A stretch of 64,000 nt of DNA from an uncultured Collinsella sp. (lineage in GTDB: Bacteria; Actinomycetota; Coriobacteriia; Coriobacteriales; Coriobacteriaceae), in NCBI GenBank assembly GCA_959599915.1, contig CAUGJE010000003.1, positions 62,001 through 126,000 on the forward strand. Reading direction: 5' to 3'. The notes beneath the pieces were generated by a model. The model worked only from the letters and a program-made list of their open reading frames with translations, did not search any database and was not told the origin of the DNA. Below are positions 7,859 to 16,163 of the stretch, one piece after another (within the stretch, counting starts at the first letter, position 1; every line of letters begins with the position of its first letter). The position numbers were made by a program, and so were the translations under genes.

Positions 7859-8797
7859 ATGTCGACGCCGTTGACCGAACTTTTTTCGCCCGCCTGCCAT
7901 TTGTGTCCGCGCCGTTGCGGTGCGGTGCGCGACGAGGGTGCGCACGGCGTATGCGGTGCCGATGACACGCTCAAGGTGGCCCGCGCGGCGCTCCATATGT
8001 GGGAGGAGCCGCCCATTTCGGGCGAGGCCGGCTCGGGTACGATTTTCTTTAGCGGCTGTTCGCTCAAATGTATCTATTGCCAGAACCACGAGATCTCGAC
8101 GGGCAATTTTGGGCTTGAGATTTCGCCCGAGCGCCTGGTCGAGATTATGCTGGAGCTGCAGGACCAAGGTGCCAATAACATCAATCTGGTGACGGCGACG
8201 CATTATGCTCACCTGCTGCCGGCCGCGATTGCCGCAGCTCGGGAGCGCGGACTGGTCATTCCAATCGTCTACAACACGAGCGGTTATGAGCGTGCGAGTG
8301 CCGTGGCGGCGCTCGGCGATTTGGTCGACGTGTGGCTTACCGACTTTAAGTATGCCAATGCGGCGCTTGCGCAGTCACTCTCTCATATTAAGGACTACCC
8401 GCGCGTGGCTGTGTCGGGTCTGGCCCAGATGGCGCGCGAAATTGAGCGCCGCGGGGGAGAGCTGGTAGACGGGGACGGGCTCATGAAGCGCGGCATAATC
8501 GTGCGTCATCTGGTGCTGCCGGGGCATGCGGACGATTCGTGCCGCGTGTTGGACCTGGTGTGGCAGACGATGGGCGACGTGCCGATCTCGGTCATGAACC
8601 AGTACACGCCCAATGCCCTCATGCGCGAACAAGGCGGCGACCTGGCGCGCGCCGTGACGCGCGAGGAGTACGAGCAGGTGCTCGACCATGCCGACGACCT
8701 GGGCTTTACGACGATGTTTTGGCAAGAAGGTGGAGCGGTAGACGAGAGCTTCACCCCGGCGTTCGACGCCACCGGCGTCCTCACCAGCGCAAAGTAG
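7859..8797 (+). CDS. Radical SAM protein, PflX (PFL-activase-like) family
   Basis: 312 residues. The N-terminus has the cysteine-rich block CHLCPRRCGAVRDEG...GVCG characteristic of the PflX group, followed by the radical SAM cluster motif CSLKCIYCQNHE (CxxxCxxC) that binds the 4Fe-4S cluster and S-adenosylmethionine. The rest fits a TIM-barrel (NLVTATHYAHLLPA, IVYNTSGYE, VWLTDFKYA). It resembles pyruvate-formate-lyase activases, but no glycyl-radical enzyme gene is adjacent, so its target is unknown. ATG 7859 is chosen because GGAG lies 9 bases upstream; a TTG at 7844 is in frame. It is followed by a hairpin at 8808. Confidence 0.88.
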   Translation: MSTPLTELFSPACHLCPRRCGAVRDEGAHGVCGADDTLKVARAALHMWEEPPISGEAGSGTIFFSGCSLKCIYCQNHEISTGNFGLEISPERLVEIMLELQDQGANNINLVTATHYAHLLPAAIAAARERGLVIPIVYNTSGYERASAVAALGDLVDVWLTDFKYANAALAQSLSHIKDYPRVAVSGLAQMAREIERRGGELVDGDGLMKRGIIVRHLVLPGHADDSCRVLDLVWQTMGDVPISVMNQYTPNALMREQGGDLARAVTREEYEQVLDHADDLGFTTMFWQEGGAVDESFTPAFDATGVLTSAK

Positions 8798-8807
8798 TGC
8801 GCTCGCC

Positions 8808-8842
8808 GATGATTTTTCTGGGACGGGGATTAAAAAATCATC
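8808..8842. terminator. Hairpin after the radical SAM gene
   Basis: A perfect 10-bp stem, GATGATTTTT with AAAAATCATC, encloses a loop containing CTGGGACGGGGATT. A- and T-runs within the arms would allow termination in either direction. The GGGAC core resembles the loops of the other hairpin repeats in this window. Confidence 0.6.
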
Positions 8843-8907
8843 GAGAGGATCGCCTGCTCGAAAAGTTGTCAAAATAGCCGCGTCCCAAAAAGACTGGGTA
8901 TTGGGCG

Positions 8908-8935
8908 TTGACAGTTGGCGAGCCGTAGGTAAAAT
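8908..8935 (+). promoter_or_regulatory. Promoter of tRNA-Ala
   Basis: Perfect TTGACA, a 16-bp spacer and TAAAAT, with the mature tRNA starting 14 bases after the -10 box. This is the best consensus promoter seen in the window. Confidence 0.8.
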
Positions 8936-8948
8936 ATCAACTTGTCTT

Positions 8949-9021
8949 GGGGACGTAGCTCAGTTGGGAGAGCGCTGCCGTCGCATGGCAGAGGCCGAGG
9001 GTTCGACTCCCTTCGTCTCCA
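8949..9021 (+). tRNA. tRNA-Ala (anticodon CGC)
   Basis: Complete cloverleaf. The acceptor GGGGACG pairs with CGTCTCC and the third pair is G-U, the classic alanine identity element. The D stem is GCTC/GAGC. The anticodon stem CTGCC/GGCAG holds loop GTCGCAT (CGC). The T arm is GAGGG-TTCGACT-CCCTT. CCA is not encoded. It reads codon GCG. Confidence 0.96.
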
Positions 9022-9035
9022 CCCTTGGATTTGAT

Positions 9036-9067
9036 AAGCCGCTGACATTGTGTCGGCGGCTTTTTTT
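9036..9067 (+). terminator. Terminator of tRNA-Ala
   Basis: Stem AAGCCGC/GCGGCTT followed by a run of seven T residues, 14 bases after the tRNA. Confidence 0.85.
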
Positions 9068-9085
9068 AAAAGAAAGGGCTGTACC

Positions 9086-9526
9086 ATGGCCAAGCTTGAG
9101 TCCCAACCACTGTCTGCCGAGGAACGCGCCGAGTTGGAAGAGCTCCGCGCCGAGAAAGCTCGTCGCGAGGCCCAGGAAGAGGCACGCCGCGAGCGTGAGG
9201 AGCTGGCCGCCCTGCGTGCCAAGCGTGCGAAGGCCGAGGAGGCCGCCGCGAACGTCGCCCCCGCGCCCAAGCCCGCCGCCGCGAAGCCCGCGCCCACCGC
9301 ACCTAAACCTCAGCCTAAAAAGGTCGCTCGTTCCAAGTCCGTCGAGCCCAAGCCGAGCCGTGACGAGATGACCTTTGCCCAGCGCATGGTCACCTCCAAG
9401 GAGCCTACGGGCGAGAACGAGATCCCTGGCATGGCGCCGGCTCAAAAAATCATCATTGTCCTTGCCCTCATCGCGTTTGTCATCTTTATGGGCTACACGA
9501 TCCTGACCAGTATGGGCCTGCTCTAG
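9086..9526 (+). CDS. Coiled-coil, single-pass membrane protein of unknown function
   Basis: 146 residues with no recognised domain. Residues 8-65 are very rich in Glu, Arg and Ala with heptad-like spacing and are probably coiled coil. Residues 65-105 form an Ala/Pro/Lys linker. A single hydrophobic segment (IIIVLALIAFVIFMGYTIL) lies near the C-terminus, so the protein is likely tail-anchored with the coiled coil in the cytoplasm. GAAAGGG is 8 bases before the ATG. It sits between tRNA-Ala and pncB with its own ribosome binding site. The role is unknown. Confidence 0.7.
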   Translation: MAKLESQPLSAEERAELEELRAEKARREAQEEARREREELAALRAKRAKAEEAAANVAPAPKPAAAKPAPTAPKPQPKKVARSKSVEPKPSRDEMTFAQRMVTSKEPTGENEIPGMAPAQKIIIVLALIAFVIFMGYTILTSMGLL

Positions 9527-9610
9527 CCCATTCGCGCTGGGTGCCATGCCCGAACACTCTGCCCTTTTCCAACCCTCAACCTCTGCACAACGTATCCGAA
9601 AGGTCGCCCC

Positions 9611-11116
9611 ATGGCTTTGACCGACATCTCGCATCCCACCGACATTGCAATGCTCACCGATCTGTACGAGCTCACTATGGCCCAGGGCCTGTGGGAGAGC
9701 GGCAAGGCCAATGAGCAGGGTTGTTTTACCGCGTTTTACCGCGACCATCCTTTTGGCAGCGCCTATGCCGTCATGTGCGGCACCGCCGAACTGCCCGAGC
9801 TGGTCGAGAATCTGCGCTTTACGCCCGAGGACATCGACTACCTCGCCTCGCTCCAGGCCCCGGCCGGCGGCGCGATGTTCAAGCCTGGATTCCTCGACTA
9901 CCTGCGCGATTTTCGTGCGCATGTAAACATCGACGCCGTGCCCGAGGGCGAGCTCGTCTTTCCGCGCGAGCCCATGGTTCGCGTCACCGGCCCCGCGCTG
10001 GAGTGCCAGCTGCTTGAGACGGCGCTGCTCAACATCGTTGGGTTCCAGACGCTTGTCGCCACCAAGACGGCGCGCGTGGTGCTGGCGGCGGACGGCCGTC
10101 CCGTTGCCGAGTTTGGCCTGCGCCGCGCTCAGGGTCCCGATGGCGGCTTGGCCGTCGCGCGCGCGAGCTACGTTGCCGGCTGCTCCTCTACGTCCAATGT
10201 GCTCGCCGGCCGCCGCTACGGTATTCCCGTCTTTGGCACGCATGCGCACAGCTGGGTGATGAGCTTCGACTCCGAGCTCGAGGCATTCCGGGCTTTTGCT
10301 AAGTCGAGTCCCAAGAACTGCACGCTGCTCATCGACACCTACGACGTACGCGAGGGTTGCGAGCATGCCATTACGGTTGCCAAGGAGATGGAGGCGGTGG
10401 GCGAGCGTCTGTCGGCTATTCGCATTGACTCGGGCGACCTCGCCAAGCTCTCCAAGTATGTTCGTGGCCGTTTTGATGCCGAGGGCCTGCCCTATGTGGG
10501 GATCTCGGTTTCTAACGATCTGGATGAGTACACGATTCAGTCACTGCTCGACCAGGGCGCGCCCATCGATAGCTTTGGCGTGGGTACCAAGCTTGCGACC
10601 TGCTATGACCAGCCGGCGCTGGGCGGCGTGTACAAGCTTTCCGCCCGCCGTGCGAGTGAGACGGACCCGTGGACGCCGGTGGTGAAGCTCTCCGAGCAGC
10701 CCTACAAGCGCACAATTCCCGGTGTTCAGCGCGTACGACGCTATTACGACGGCTTTGGCGGCCCGGTTTGCGACATGATTTATGACGAGGACCATCTGGC
10801 AGGGGAGGGCGCCGCGCTCGGCAATACCCTTGTGGCCGTGAACGATGCCGCCCTGGTGACCGACGTGTCCGAACTTGAGTATCGCGAGCTGCTGGTGCCG
10901 ATCGTGCGCGATGGCAGTGCGGTGGCTCCGCGTGAGAGCATCCAGGACGCGCGCGAGCGCTGTGCTTGGGCGCTCGACCATCTGGACGCAGCTTTCAAGC
11001 GCTTCCTGTACCCGCAGACCTATGTGGTGGGTATGGAGCAGGGCCTGGCTCAGGTGCGCGACGAGCTCGTGCGTAAGAACATGGCCGCGGCCTCTGCCTT
11101 TCCCTGGGCCCACTAA
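9611..11116 (+). CDS. pncB: Nicotinate phosphoribosyltransferase
   Basis: 501 residues; converts nicotinate + PRPP + ATP to nicotinate mononucleotide in NAD salvage. The N-terminal MLTDLYELTMAQGLWESG is diagnostic, as are EFGLRRAQGPDGG, GTHAHSWVMSFDSE (with the phosphorylated-histidine region), IRIDSGDLAKLSK and FGVGTKLATCYDQPALGGVYKL. The ribosome binding site GAAAGG lies about 9 bases upstream of the ATG. A flavoprotein resembling L-aspartate oxidase lies at 27,511-29,037, but no other NAD genes are nearby. Probably transcribed alone or with the small membrane protein upstream. Confidence 0.95.
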   Translation: MALTDISHPTDIAMLTDLYELTMAQGLWESGKANEQGCFTAFYRDHPFGSAYAVMCGTAELPELVENLRFTPEDIDYLASLQAPAGGAMFKPGFLDYLRDFRAHVNIDAVPEGELVFPREPMVRVTGPALECQLLETALLNIVGFQTLVATKTARVVLAADGRPVAEFGLRRAQGPDGGLAVARASYVAGCSSTSNVLAGRRYGIPVFGTHAHSWVMSFDSELEAFRAFAKSSPKNCTLLIDTYDVREGCEHAITVAKEMEAVGERLSAIRIDSGDLAKLSKYVRGRFDAEGLPYVGISVSNDLDEYTIQSLLDQGAPIDSFGVGTKLATCYDQPALGGVYKLSARRASETDPWTPVVKLSEQPYKRTIPGVQRVRRYYDGFGGPVCDMIYDEDHLAGEGAALGNTLVAVNDAALVTDVSELEYRELLVPIVRDGSAVAPRESIQDARERCAWALDHLDAAFKRFLYPQTYVVGMEQGLAQVRDELVRKNMAAASAFPWAH

Positions 11117-11195
11117 TTCCTTGGGCGGTAGGGGCGAGTCACGCTTCCCTGGCCGCCGGCTCGGCCGTTCGCTGAACAGTTGATTGGTTTGACGT

Positions 11196-12323
11196 ATGAC
11201 GACTTCTTATAAAACGATGGTGGTAAAGATCGGTTCGTCCACGGTGGTGGGTGCCGATGGCAAGGTCAACCGCGCCTTTATCGGCGGACTTGCCGATCAG
11301 GCCGCAGCGCTGCGCAAGCTCGGCTGGCGTCTGGTTGTGGTGAGCTCGGGCGCTATCGCCTGTGGCTATCCCGTGTTGGGCTTCGACCGCAAGCCGGTCG
11401 GTGACCTGCCGAGCCTGCAGGCCTGCGCCTCGGCCGGTCAGTGCATCATCTCGTCGGCCTACGACGAGGAGTTCCATGCGCGCGACCTGCTCACCTCGCT
11501 CGTGCTGCTCACGCGTCACGACACGGCGCGCCGCACGTCCTACCTGCACGCGCGCGACGCCCTGCTTCGCCTGGTGGAGCTGGGTGTGGTGCCGGTCGTC
11601 AACGAGAACGATACCGTCACCGTCGATGAGATCAAGTTTGGCGACAACGACACGCTGGCGGCGCTTGTGAGCTGCCTGGTTTCTGCCGATCTGTGCGTGA
11701 CGCTCTCGGACATCGATGGTCTCTATACTGCCAATCCGCATGAAGACCCCACGGCCGAGTTTGTTCCTGTCGTGCATAAGATCGATGCCAAGATTATTGC
11801 CTCGGCGGGCGATTCTTCCACATCGGTGGGCACGGGCGGCATGATTACCAAGATCCGCGCGAGCCGCATCCTGATGACGGCGGGCATTCAGAGCGTGATT
11901 TGCTCGGGCGAGGAGCCCGATGCGCTCGTGCGTCTCGCCCGCGGCGAGAGCGTGGGCACGCTGTTCGATCCGCCGGCGGAGCGTCTGGACATCGCACCCC
12001 GCAAGCTGTGGATCGCGCTGGGCGACAAGGCACATGGCTCGGTGACGGTCGATGATGGTGCTGCGAAGGCGCTGGTCAGCCGTGGCTCTTCCCTGCTTGC
12101 GGTGGGTATTCGCGAGGTCGATGGCCAGTTTGCCGAGGGCGATGTGCTCGATGTGTGCGATCCGAGCGGTATGGTCGTCGCCCGCGGTATCGCCGAAGCC
12201 GATTCGGACGTGCTGGAGCTTGCTGCCGGTCGCCGCCAGGACCAGATCGCCAGCAACCGCCTGCTCGCAGACCTGGCCGAGAAGCCCGCGATACACAGGG
12301 ATAATCTAATCGTCTTCGCCTAA
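11196..12323 (+). CDS. proB: Glutamate 5-kinase with PUA domain
   Basis: 375 residues; phosphorylates glutamate as the first step of proline synthesis. The amino-acid-kinase fold shows VVKIGSSTVVG at the start, VVSSGAIACGYPVLG, VVNENDTVTVDEIKFGDNDT and GTGGMITKIRASR. The C-terminal 90 residues match the PUA domain found in long ProB proteins. No strong ribosome binding site precedes ATG 11196; the in-frame ATG 11217 would remove seven residues. The partner gene proA is not adjacent; it begins 1.8 kb downstream beyond an oppositely oriented hydrolase. Confidence 0.95.
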   Translation: MTTSYKTMVVKIGSSTVVGADGKVNRAFIGGLADQAAALRKLGWRLVVVSSGAIACGYPVLGFDRKPVGDLPSLQACASAGQCIISSAYDEEFHARDLLTSLVLLTRHDTARRTSYLHARDALLRLVELGVVPVVNENDTVTVDEIKFGDNDTLAALVSCLVSADLCVTLSDIDGLYTANPHEDPTAEFVPVVHKIDAKIIASAGDSSTSVGTGGMITKIRASRILMTAGIQSVICSGEEPDALVRLARGESVGTLFDPPAERLDIAPRKLWIALGDKAHGSVTVDDGAAKALVSRGSSLLAVGIREVDGQFAEGDVLDVCDPSGMVVARGIAEADSDVLELAAGRRQDQIASNRLLADLAEKPAIHRDNLIVFA

Positions 12324-12337
12324 CGGGTCGACGCTGC

Positions 12338-12437
12338 GCGCCGCCCAGAGCGACAATTTGTCATTCAAAAGGCGAGGCATGACCATCAGGTCTATGCCTC
12401 GCCTTTTTCATGCCAACTTGTTCGCTCTGGGCGGCGC
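12338..12437 (+). terminator. Nested hairpin terminator after proB
   Basis: Inner 11-bp stem 12370-12380 / 12394-12404 (AGGCGAGGCAT with its complement) ends in five T residues, a standard intrinsic terminator. It is enclosed by a perfect 15-bp outer inverted repeat, 12338-12352 and 12423-12437, so the whole 100 bases can fold into one long hairpin. The outer arms are unusual for a terminator. Confidence 0.8.
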
Positions 12438-12520
12438 TCGCTTCTTTTGTTCGACCTACGATTTAAAGCCACTGCTAAGGGGCGTTTTCGCTTTCCGTCC
12501 TCTACCTGCGGCATTGTCGT

Positions 12521-12566
12521 TGCCGGCACTTGTTCGGCACTTGGGGATGTTTCTTTTGTGCCGGCA
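12521..12566. repeat. Short inverted repeat downstream of the hydrolase gene
   Basis: Perfect 9-bp arms TGCCGGCAC and GTGCCGGCA separated by 28 bases, followed by GGTGGGGAC. Possible terminator for the minus-strand hydrolase or a further REP-like element; weak evidence for either. Confidence 0.4.
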
Positions 12567-12584
12567 GGTGGGGACGCTCCTTTG

Positions 12585-14003
12585 CTAGAAGATTTGGCGC
12601 AGGTCTCCGCGGTTGAGGGCTTCGTTGAAGAGGTGCTTGAACACCACGCTACCGTGTAGACCGTCGTGCTCGAACTCGTTGGTCACCCAGGCATGCGAGT
12701 TACCCACGCGGCTGAGCGTATCGAGCTGCATGCCCGAGTCGACGTACATGTCGTCGAAATACACCGCGGCCTGCAGGGGCACCTCGTTGCACGCCAGTCG
12801 CTGCGGGTCGTAGATCTTGTCCCAGCTGGTGTCTTCCATCAGCAGGTCCATGGCGGGCTTGAAGGGCTTGAGCTCGGGCATCTGCTCGAACATCCACGGG
12901 AACATGGCCTCGCCGGTAAACATGAGCGGGCGCGCGAGGGTGTCAAACTCGGCGCGCTGTGCCTTCTCTTCAGCCGCGGCCCAGCCAATGGGCATGGTGT
13001 CACCGTCGGCGTATATGAACTCCTGCAGCGTCCAGTACAGCGGATTCGTGCGCGTGTTGGTGCGCTCGAAGGCGCGCATCAAAAAGCTGTCGGATACCGA
13101 GGTGCCGCAGGTCAGCGTGCCGTCGCCGTCAACAAAAGCGTGATCGATAATCCAATGCATGCGCTCAAAGCTCGGCTTCATGCCAAAGTCGCTGCCCATG
13201 AGCTGTAGGCGCTCGACCGTCATCGGCGAGCCGTCGGGCAGCACGGGCTTCTGAGCCTCGAGCGCATCGGCCAGGGCTGCCACGCGCTCGACGTCGGCAG
13301 GGTAGCGGTCGTAATACTGCTGCGTCTTGGCGACCATGCGCGGGAAGGTGTGCGCGTAGACTTCGCTTGCGCTCGCCGGCACGTGGGGGATGCCGCCGCA
13401 GGTAAAGCTTGCCGCCACGCCCTCGGGGAAGAGCGACAGATAGCTCAGCGTCAAAAAGCCGCCGTAGCTCTGCCCGAGTGTGACCCAGGGCCTGCCGCCA
13501 AAGCCTACCAGGCGCAGGTACTCAAAATCGCGCACGATAGAGCTGGCGAGGTGACGCTTGAGGAAGTCCGCCTGCGAGCGTGCTGTATCGGCGCCGGCGG
13601 CCGTTGCGCGATCACCCAGTGCCTTGATCGTGCGTCCGTCCACGCAGCTGCTGCGTCCGGTGCCGCGCTGGTCGGGAAGGACCACGCGGAAGTGCTTGAC
13701 GGCCTCCTCGATCCAGCCGTCGCTTGTGGGCGACAGCGGACGCGGGCTCTCGCCGCCGGGGCCGCCCTGCAAAAACAGGAGCAGCGGCAGATCGTCGTTG
13801 ATGCGGTCGGGCGCGCAAACCACACGGTAGAAGAGCTTGATGCTCTCGTGCGCGCCGGCGATGGGCGCCGGCATAGCGCCGCGGCGCATGGTGCTGCCGA
13901 CGGCCAGGAGCATCGGCTCCAGGCCGCGCCAGTCAAGGGGGACGTCGATGCTGTGGTCCTCGACGTAAAGGCCGGGGACGTGGTACGAAGTGATGAGGGC
14001 CAT
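12585..14003 (-). CDS. Alpha/beta-hydrolase, proline iminopeptidase-like
   Basis: 472 residues, within the range of long prolyl-aminopeptidase-type hydrolases. It has the oxyanion-hole motif LFLQGGPGGESPRP, DQRGTGRSS and the nucleophile elbow GQSYGGFL. A late His near the end (NEFEHDGLHGS) is a candidate third member of the triad. No signal peptide is visible, so it is probably cytosolic and releases N-terminal proline from peptides. ATG 14003 has GGAAG 8 bases upstream; longer starts lack this. It lies on the opposite strand between proB and proA, which fits a role in proline supply, though that link is only contextual. Confidence 0.85.
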   Translation of the reverse strand: MALITSYHVPGLYVEDHSIDVPLDWRGLEPMLLAVGSTMRRGAMPAPIAGAHESIKLFYRVVCAPDRINDDLPLLLFLQGGPGGESPRPLSPTSDGWIEEAVKHFRVVLPDQRGTGRSSCVDGRTIKALGDRATAAGADTARSQADFLKRHLASSIVRDFEYLRLVGFGGRPWVTLGQSYGGFLTLSYLSLFPEGVAASFTCGGIPHVPASASEVYAHTFPRMVAKTQQYYDRYPADVERVAALADALEAQKPVLPDGSPMTVERLQLMGSDFGMKPSFERMHWIIDHAFVDGDGTLTCGTSVSDSFLMRAFERTNTRTNPLYWTLQEFIYADGDTMPIGWAAAEEKAQRAEFDTLARPLMFTGEAMFPWMFEQMPELKPFKPAMDLLMEDTSWDKIYDPQRLACNEVPLQAAVYFDDMYVDSGMQLDTLSRVGNSHAWVTNEFEHDGLHGSVVFKHLFNEALNRGDLRQIF

Positions 14004-14115
14004 GTAATGCTTCCATTCGTTGCGGTGTTTCGGGTTGACCAATTCTACCGCCGCGGGCGAGGCCATGCGCAAATCGGCTACCATGGTTGCAAACTTCTAG
14101 GAGAAAGGGCCGCCC

Positions 14116-15402
14116 ATGTCGGTCGATATAGCCACGTATGTCCACGATCTTGCCGTTGCCGCCAAGGCAGCGTCGGCCTCGCTTGCCACGGCGAGCGATG
14201 AACAGCGCCAGGAGGCCGTGCGCGCCATGGCCGCAGCGCTGCGCAACGGTATCGACTCCATCGTTGCCGCCAACGAGCTCGATATGTCCGCCGCGCGCGA
14301 TGCGGGTACCTCGGCCGGACTGCTCGATCGTCTGCTGCTGAGGCCCGAGCGCGTCGAGGGCATGGCCGCCGGCCTGGAAAAGCTCGCCGAGCTGCCCGAT
14401 CCCGTGGGCCGCGTGCTCGACCACCGCGTGCTTGCAAGTGGCGTGGACCTGACCCGTGTGAGTGTGCCGCTGGGCCTGGTCGCTATGGTCTACGAGGCGC
14501 GCCCCAACGTGACGGCCGACGCCGCGGGCATCTGCATCCGTACCGGCAACGCCTGCATTCTGCGCGGCGGCTCGCTGGCCTATCACTCGTGTGCCATGAT
14601 TTCTGAGCTGCTGGCCGATGCGCTCGAGGCCAAGGGCTTCCCGCGCGAGGCCGTGTCGATGATCGAGTCCACCGACCGCGAGGCCACTGGCGATCTCATG
14701 AAGCTCCGCGGTATTGTCGACGTACTCATTCCGCGCGGCGGTGCAGGCCTGATCCAGCGCTGCGTGCGCGAGTCTCTCGTGCCGGTGATCGAGACGGGCA
14801 CGGGCAACTGTCACATCTACGTGCATGAGTCCGCCGACTTTGATAAGGCGCTCAACATTATCGTTAATGCCAAGACCCAGCGTGTAGGCGTGTGCAATGC
14901 CGCCGAGTCGCTGCTGGTCGACCATGCTGTGGCCAATGTGTTTTTGCCTGCGGTCGTTGCCGTGCTGCACGACCACGATGTGCTGATTCACGGCGATGAG
15001 GCCACGTGTGCCGCTTGCGTTGCCGCCGGTCTTGCCGAGGGCGATGCTTACGTTGCCGCAACCGAGGAGGACTGGGGCCGCGAGTATCTGGCCCTCGAGA
15101 TGAGCGTGAAGGTCGTGGCGAACGAGGAAGAGGCCATCGCGCACATCAACCGCTATGGCACCATGCATTCCGAGGCCATCATCGCCGAGGACGCAGACGC
15201 CTGCGAGCGCTTCTTGGATGAGGTCGATGCCTCGGCCGTGTACGCTAACGCTAGCACGCGCTTTACCGACGGCGGCGAGTTTGGCCTGGGCGCCGAAATT
15301 GGCATCTCGACCCAAAAGCTCCACGCCCGCGGACCCTTTGCCGCCGAGGCCCTCACCACCTACAAATACAAGCTTCGCGGCACCGGTCAGGTCCGCCCCT
15401 AA
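14116..15402 (+). CDS. proA: Gamma-glutamyl phosphate reductase
   Basis: 428 residues; NADPH-dependent reduction of glutamyl 5-phosphate to the semialdehyde in proline synthesis. The aldehyde-dehydrogenase-like fold shows VYEARPNVTADAAG, IRTGNACILRGGS, LIPRGGAGLI and the catalytic-cysteine motif GVCNAAESLLVD. The C-terminal segment includes the expected FGLGAEIGISTQKLHARGPF. AGGAGAAAGGG lies 8 bases before the ATG. It diverges from the hydrolase gene across 112 bases and is closed by a hairpin repeat at 15421. Confidence 0.96.
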   Translation: MSVDIATYVHDLAVAAKAASASLATASDEQRQEAVRAMAAALRNGIDSIVAANELDMSAARDAGTSAGLLDRLLLRPERVEGMAAGLEKLAELPDPVGRVLDHRVLASGVDLTRVSVPLGLVAMVYEARPNVTADAAGICIRTGNACILRGGSLAYHSCAMISELLADALEAKGFPREAVSMIESTDREATGDLMKLRGIVDVLIPRGGAGLIQRCVRESLVPVIETGTGNCHIYVHESADFDKALNIIVNAKTQRVGVCNAAESLLVDHAVANVFLPAVVAVLHDHDVLIHGDEATCAACVAAGLAEGDAYVAATEEDWGREYLALEMSVKVVANEEEAIAHINRYGTMHSEAIIAEDADACERFLDEVDASAVYANASTRFTDGGEFGLGAEIGISTQKLHARGPFAAEALTTYKYKLRGTGQVRP

Positions 15403-15420
15403 CGCCCACGCAAACAAAAA

Positions 15421-15453
15421 CCACCACAAAGGTGCCTGTCCCCTTTGTGGTGG
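15421..15453. repeat. Gene-end hairpin repeat, copy 5
   Basis: Identical core to copy 2 (loop GGTGCCTGTCCCC), with an A-run before it and T-run after it. It lies between the convergent proA and HD-domain genes and can terminate both. Confidence 0.88.
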
Positions 15454-15461
15454 TTTTGGTG

Positions 15462-16061
15462 CTAGGCCTGGAAGGCGTCGCGATCGGGAGCGAAGGACTG
15501 CATAGCCGCGATGGTGCGGTCAAAGAGCTCGGGAAGCTCCCAGCCCAGCATCTCAGCGCCTTGCGAAATCACGTCGCGCGAGCATCCGGCGGCAAAGCGC
15601 TTGTCCTTGAACTTCTTCTTGAGCGACTTGGTCGTAAAGTCCATGACGCTCTTGCTCGGGCGCATGATAACCGCGGCTCCGATCAGGCCGGTAAGCTCGT
15701 CGCAGGCAAACAGGATCTTCTCCATCTGCAGTTCGGGCTTGGGCAGCGAGGTGTTGAAATCAGAGGTGTGCGACTGAATGGCGCGGATGAGCTCAGGAGA
15801 GGCACCCTCGCCTTCGAGGATCTCGGCAGCGTAGATGGTGTGGTTCATGGGGTCGTCCTCATGCTCCTCCCAATCCAGGTCGTGGAGCAGGCCGACGATG
15901 CCCCAGAACTCCTCGTTCTCGGGGTCGAACTCGCGCGCAAAGTAGCGCATGGTGCCCTCGACCGTTTCGCCGTGGGTGATGTGGAACGGATCCTTGTTGT
16001 GCTCGTTGAGCAGTTCGAATGCGCGGTCGCGGGTGATTCCGGCGGTAAGCGTCTCTGCCAT
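15462..16061 (-). CDS. HD-domain phosphohydrolase-like protein
   Basis: 199 residues. HITHGETVEGTMRYFA, the metal-binding LLHDLDWEEHEDDPMNHT (HD pair plus a later His) and IQSHTSDF outline an HD/HDIG fold. Proteins of this type in bacteria hydrolyse nucleotides or phosphomonoesters; the substrate cannot be told from sequence. AAGGAG lies 8 bases before the ATG. The CarD gene is upstream on the same strand with a hairpin repeat between them, so the two are probably separate transcripts. Confidence 0.8.
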   Translation of the reverse strand: MAETLTAGITRDRAFELLNEHNKDPFHITHGETVEGTMRYFAREFDPENEEFWGIVGLLHDLDWEEHEDDPMNHTIYAAEILEGEGASPELIRAIQSHTSDFNTSLPKPELQMEKILFACDELTGLIGAAVIMRPSKSVMDFTTKSLKKKFKDKRFAAGCSRDVISQGAEMLGWELPELFDRTIAAMQSFAPDRDAFQA

Positions 16062-16119
16062 AACAGACTCCTTGTGCTCGTGGGTATCGATGAGATTGAA
16101 TACTACTAGAACAAGAAAA

Positions 16120-16152
16120 CCACCACAAAGGTGCCTGTCCCCTTTGTGGTGG
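16120..16152. repeat. Gene-end hairpin repeat, copy 6
   Basis: Same core sequence as copies 2 and 5, with flanking A- and T-runs. Here it lies between two genes on the minus strand, 12 bases after the CarD stop codon. Confidence 0.88.
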
Positions 16153-16163
16153 TTTTTGACAGG

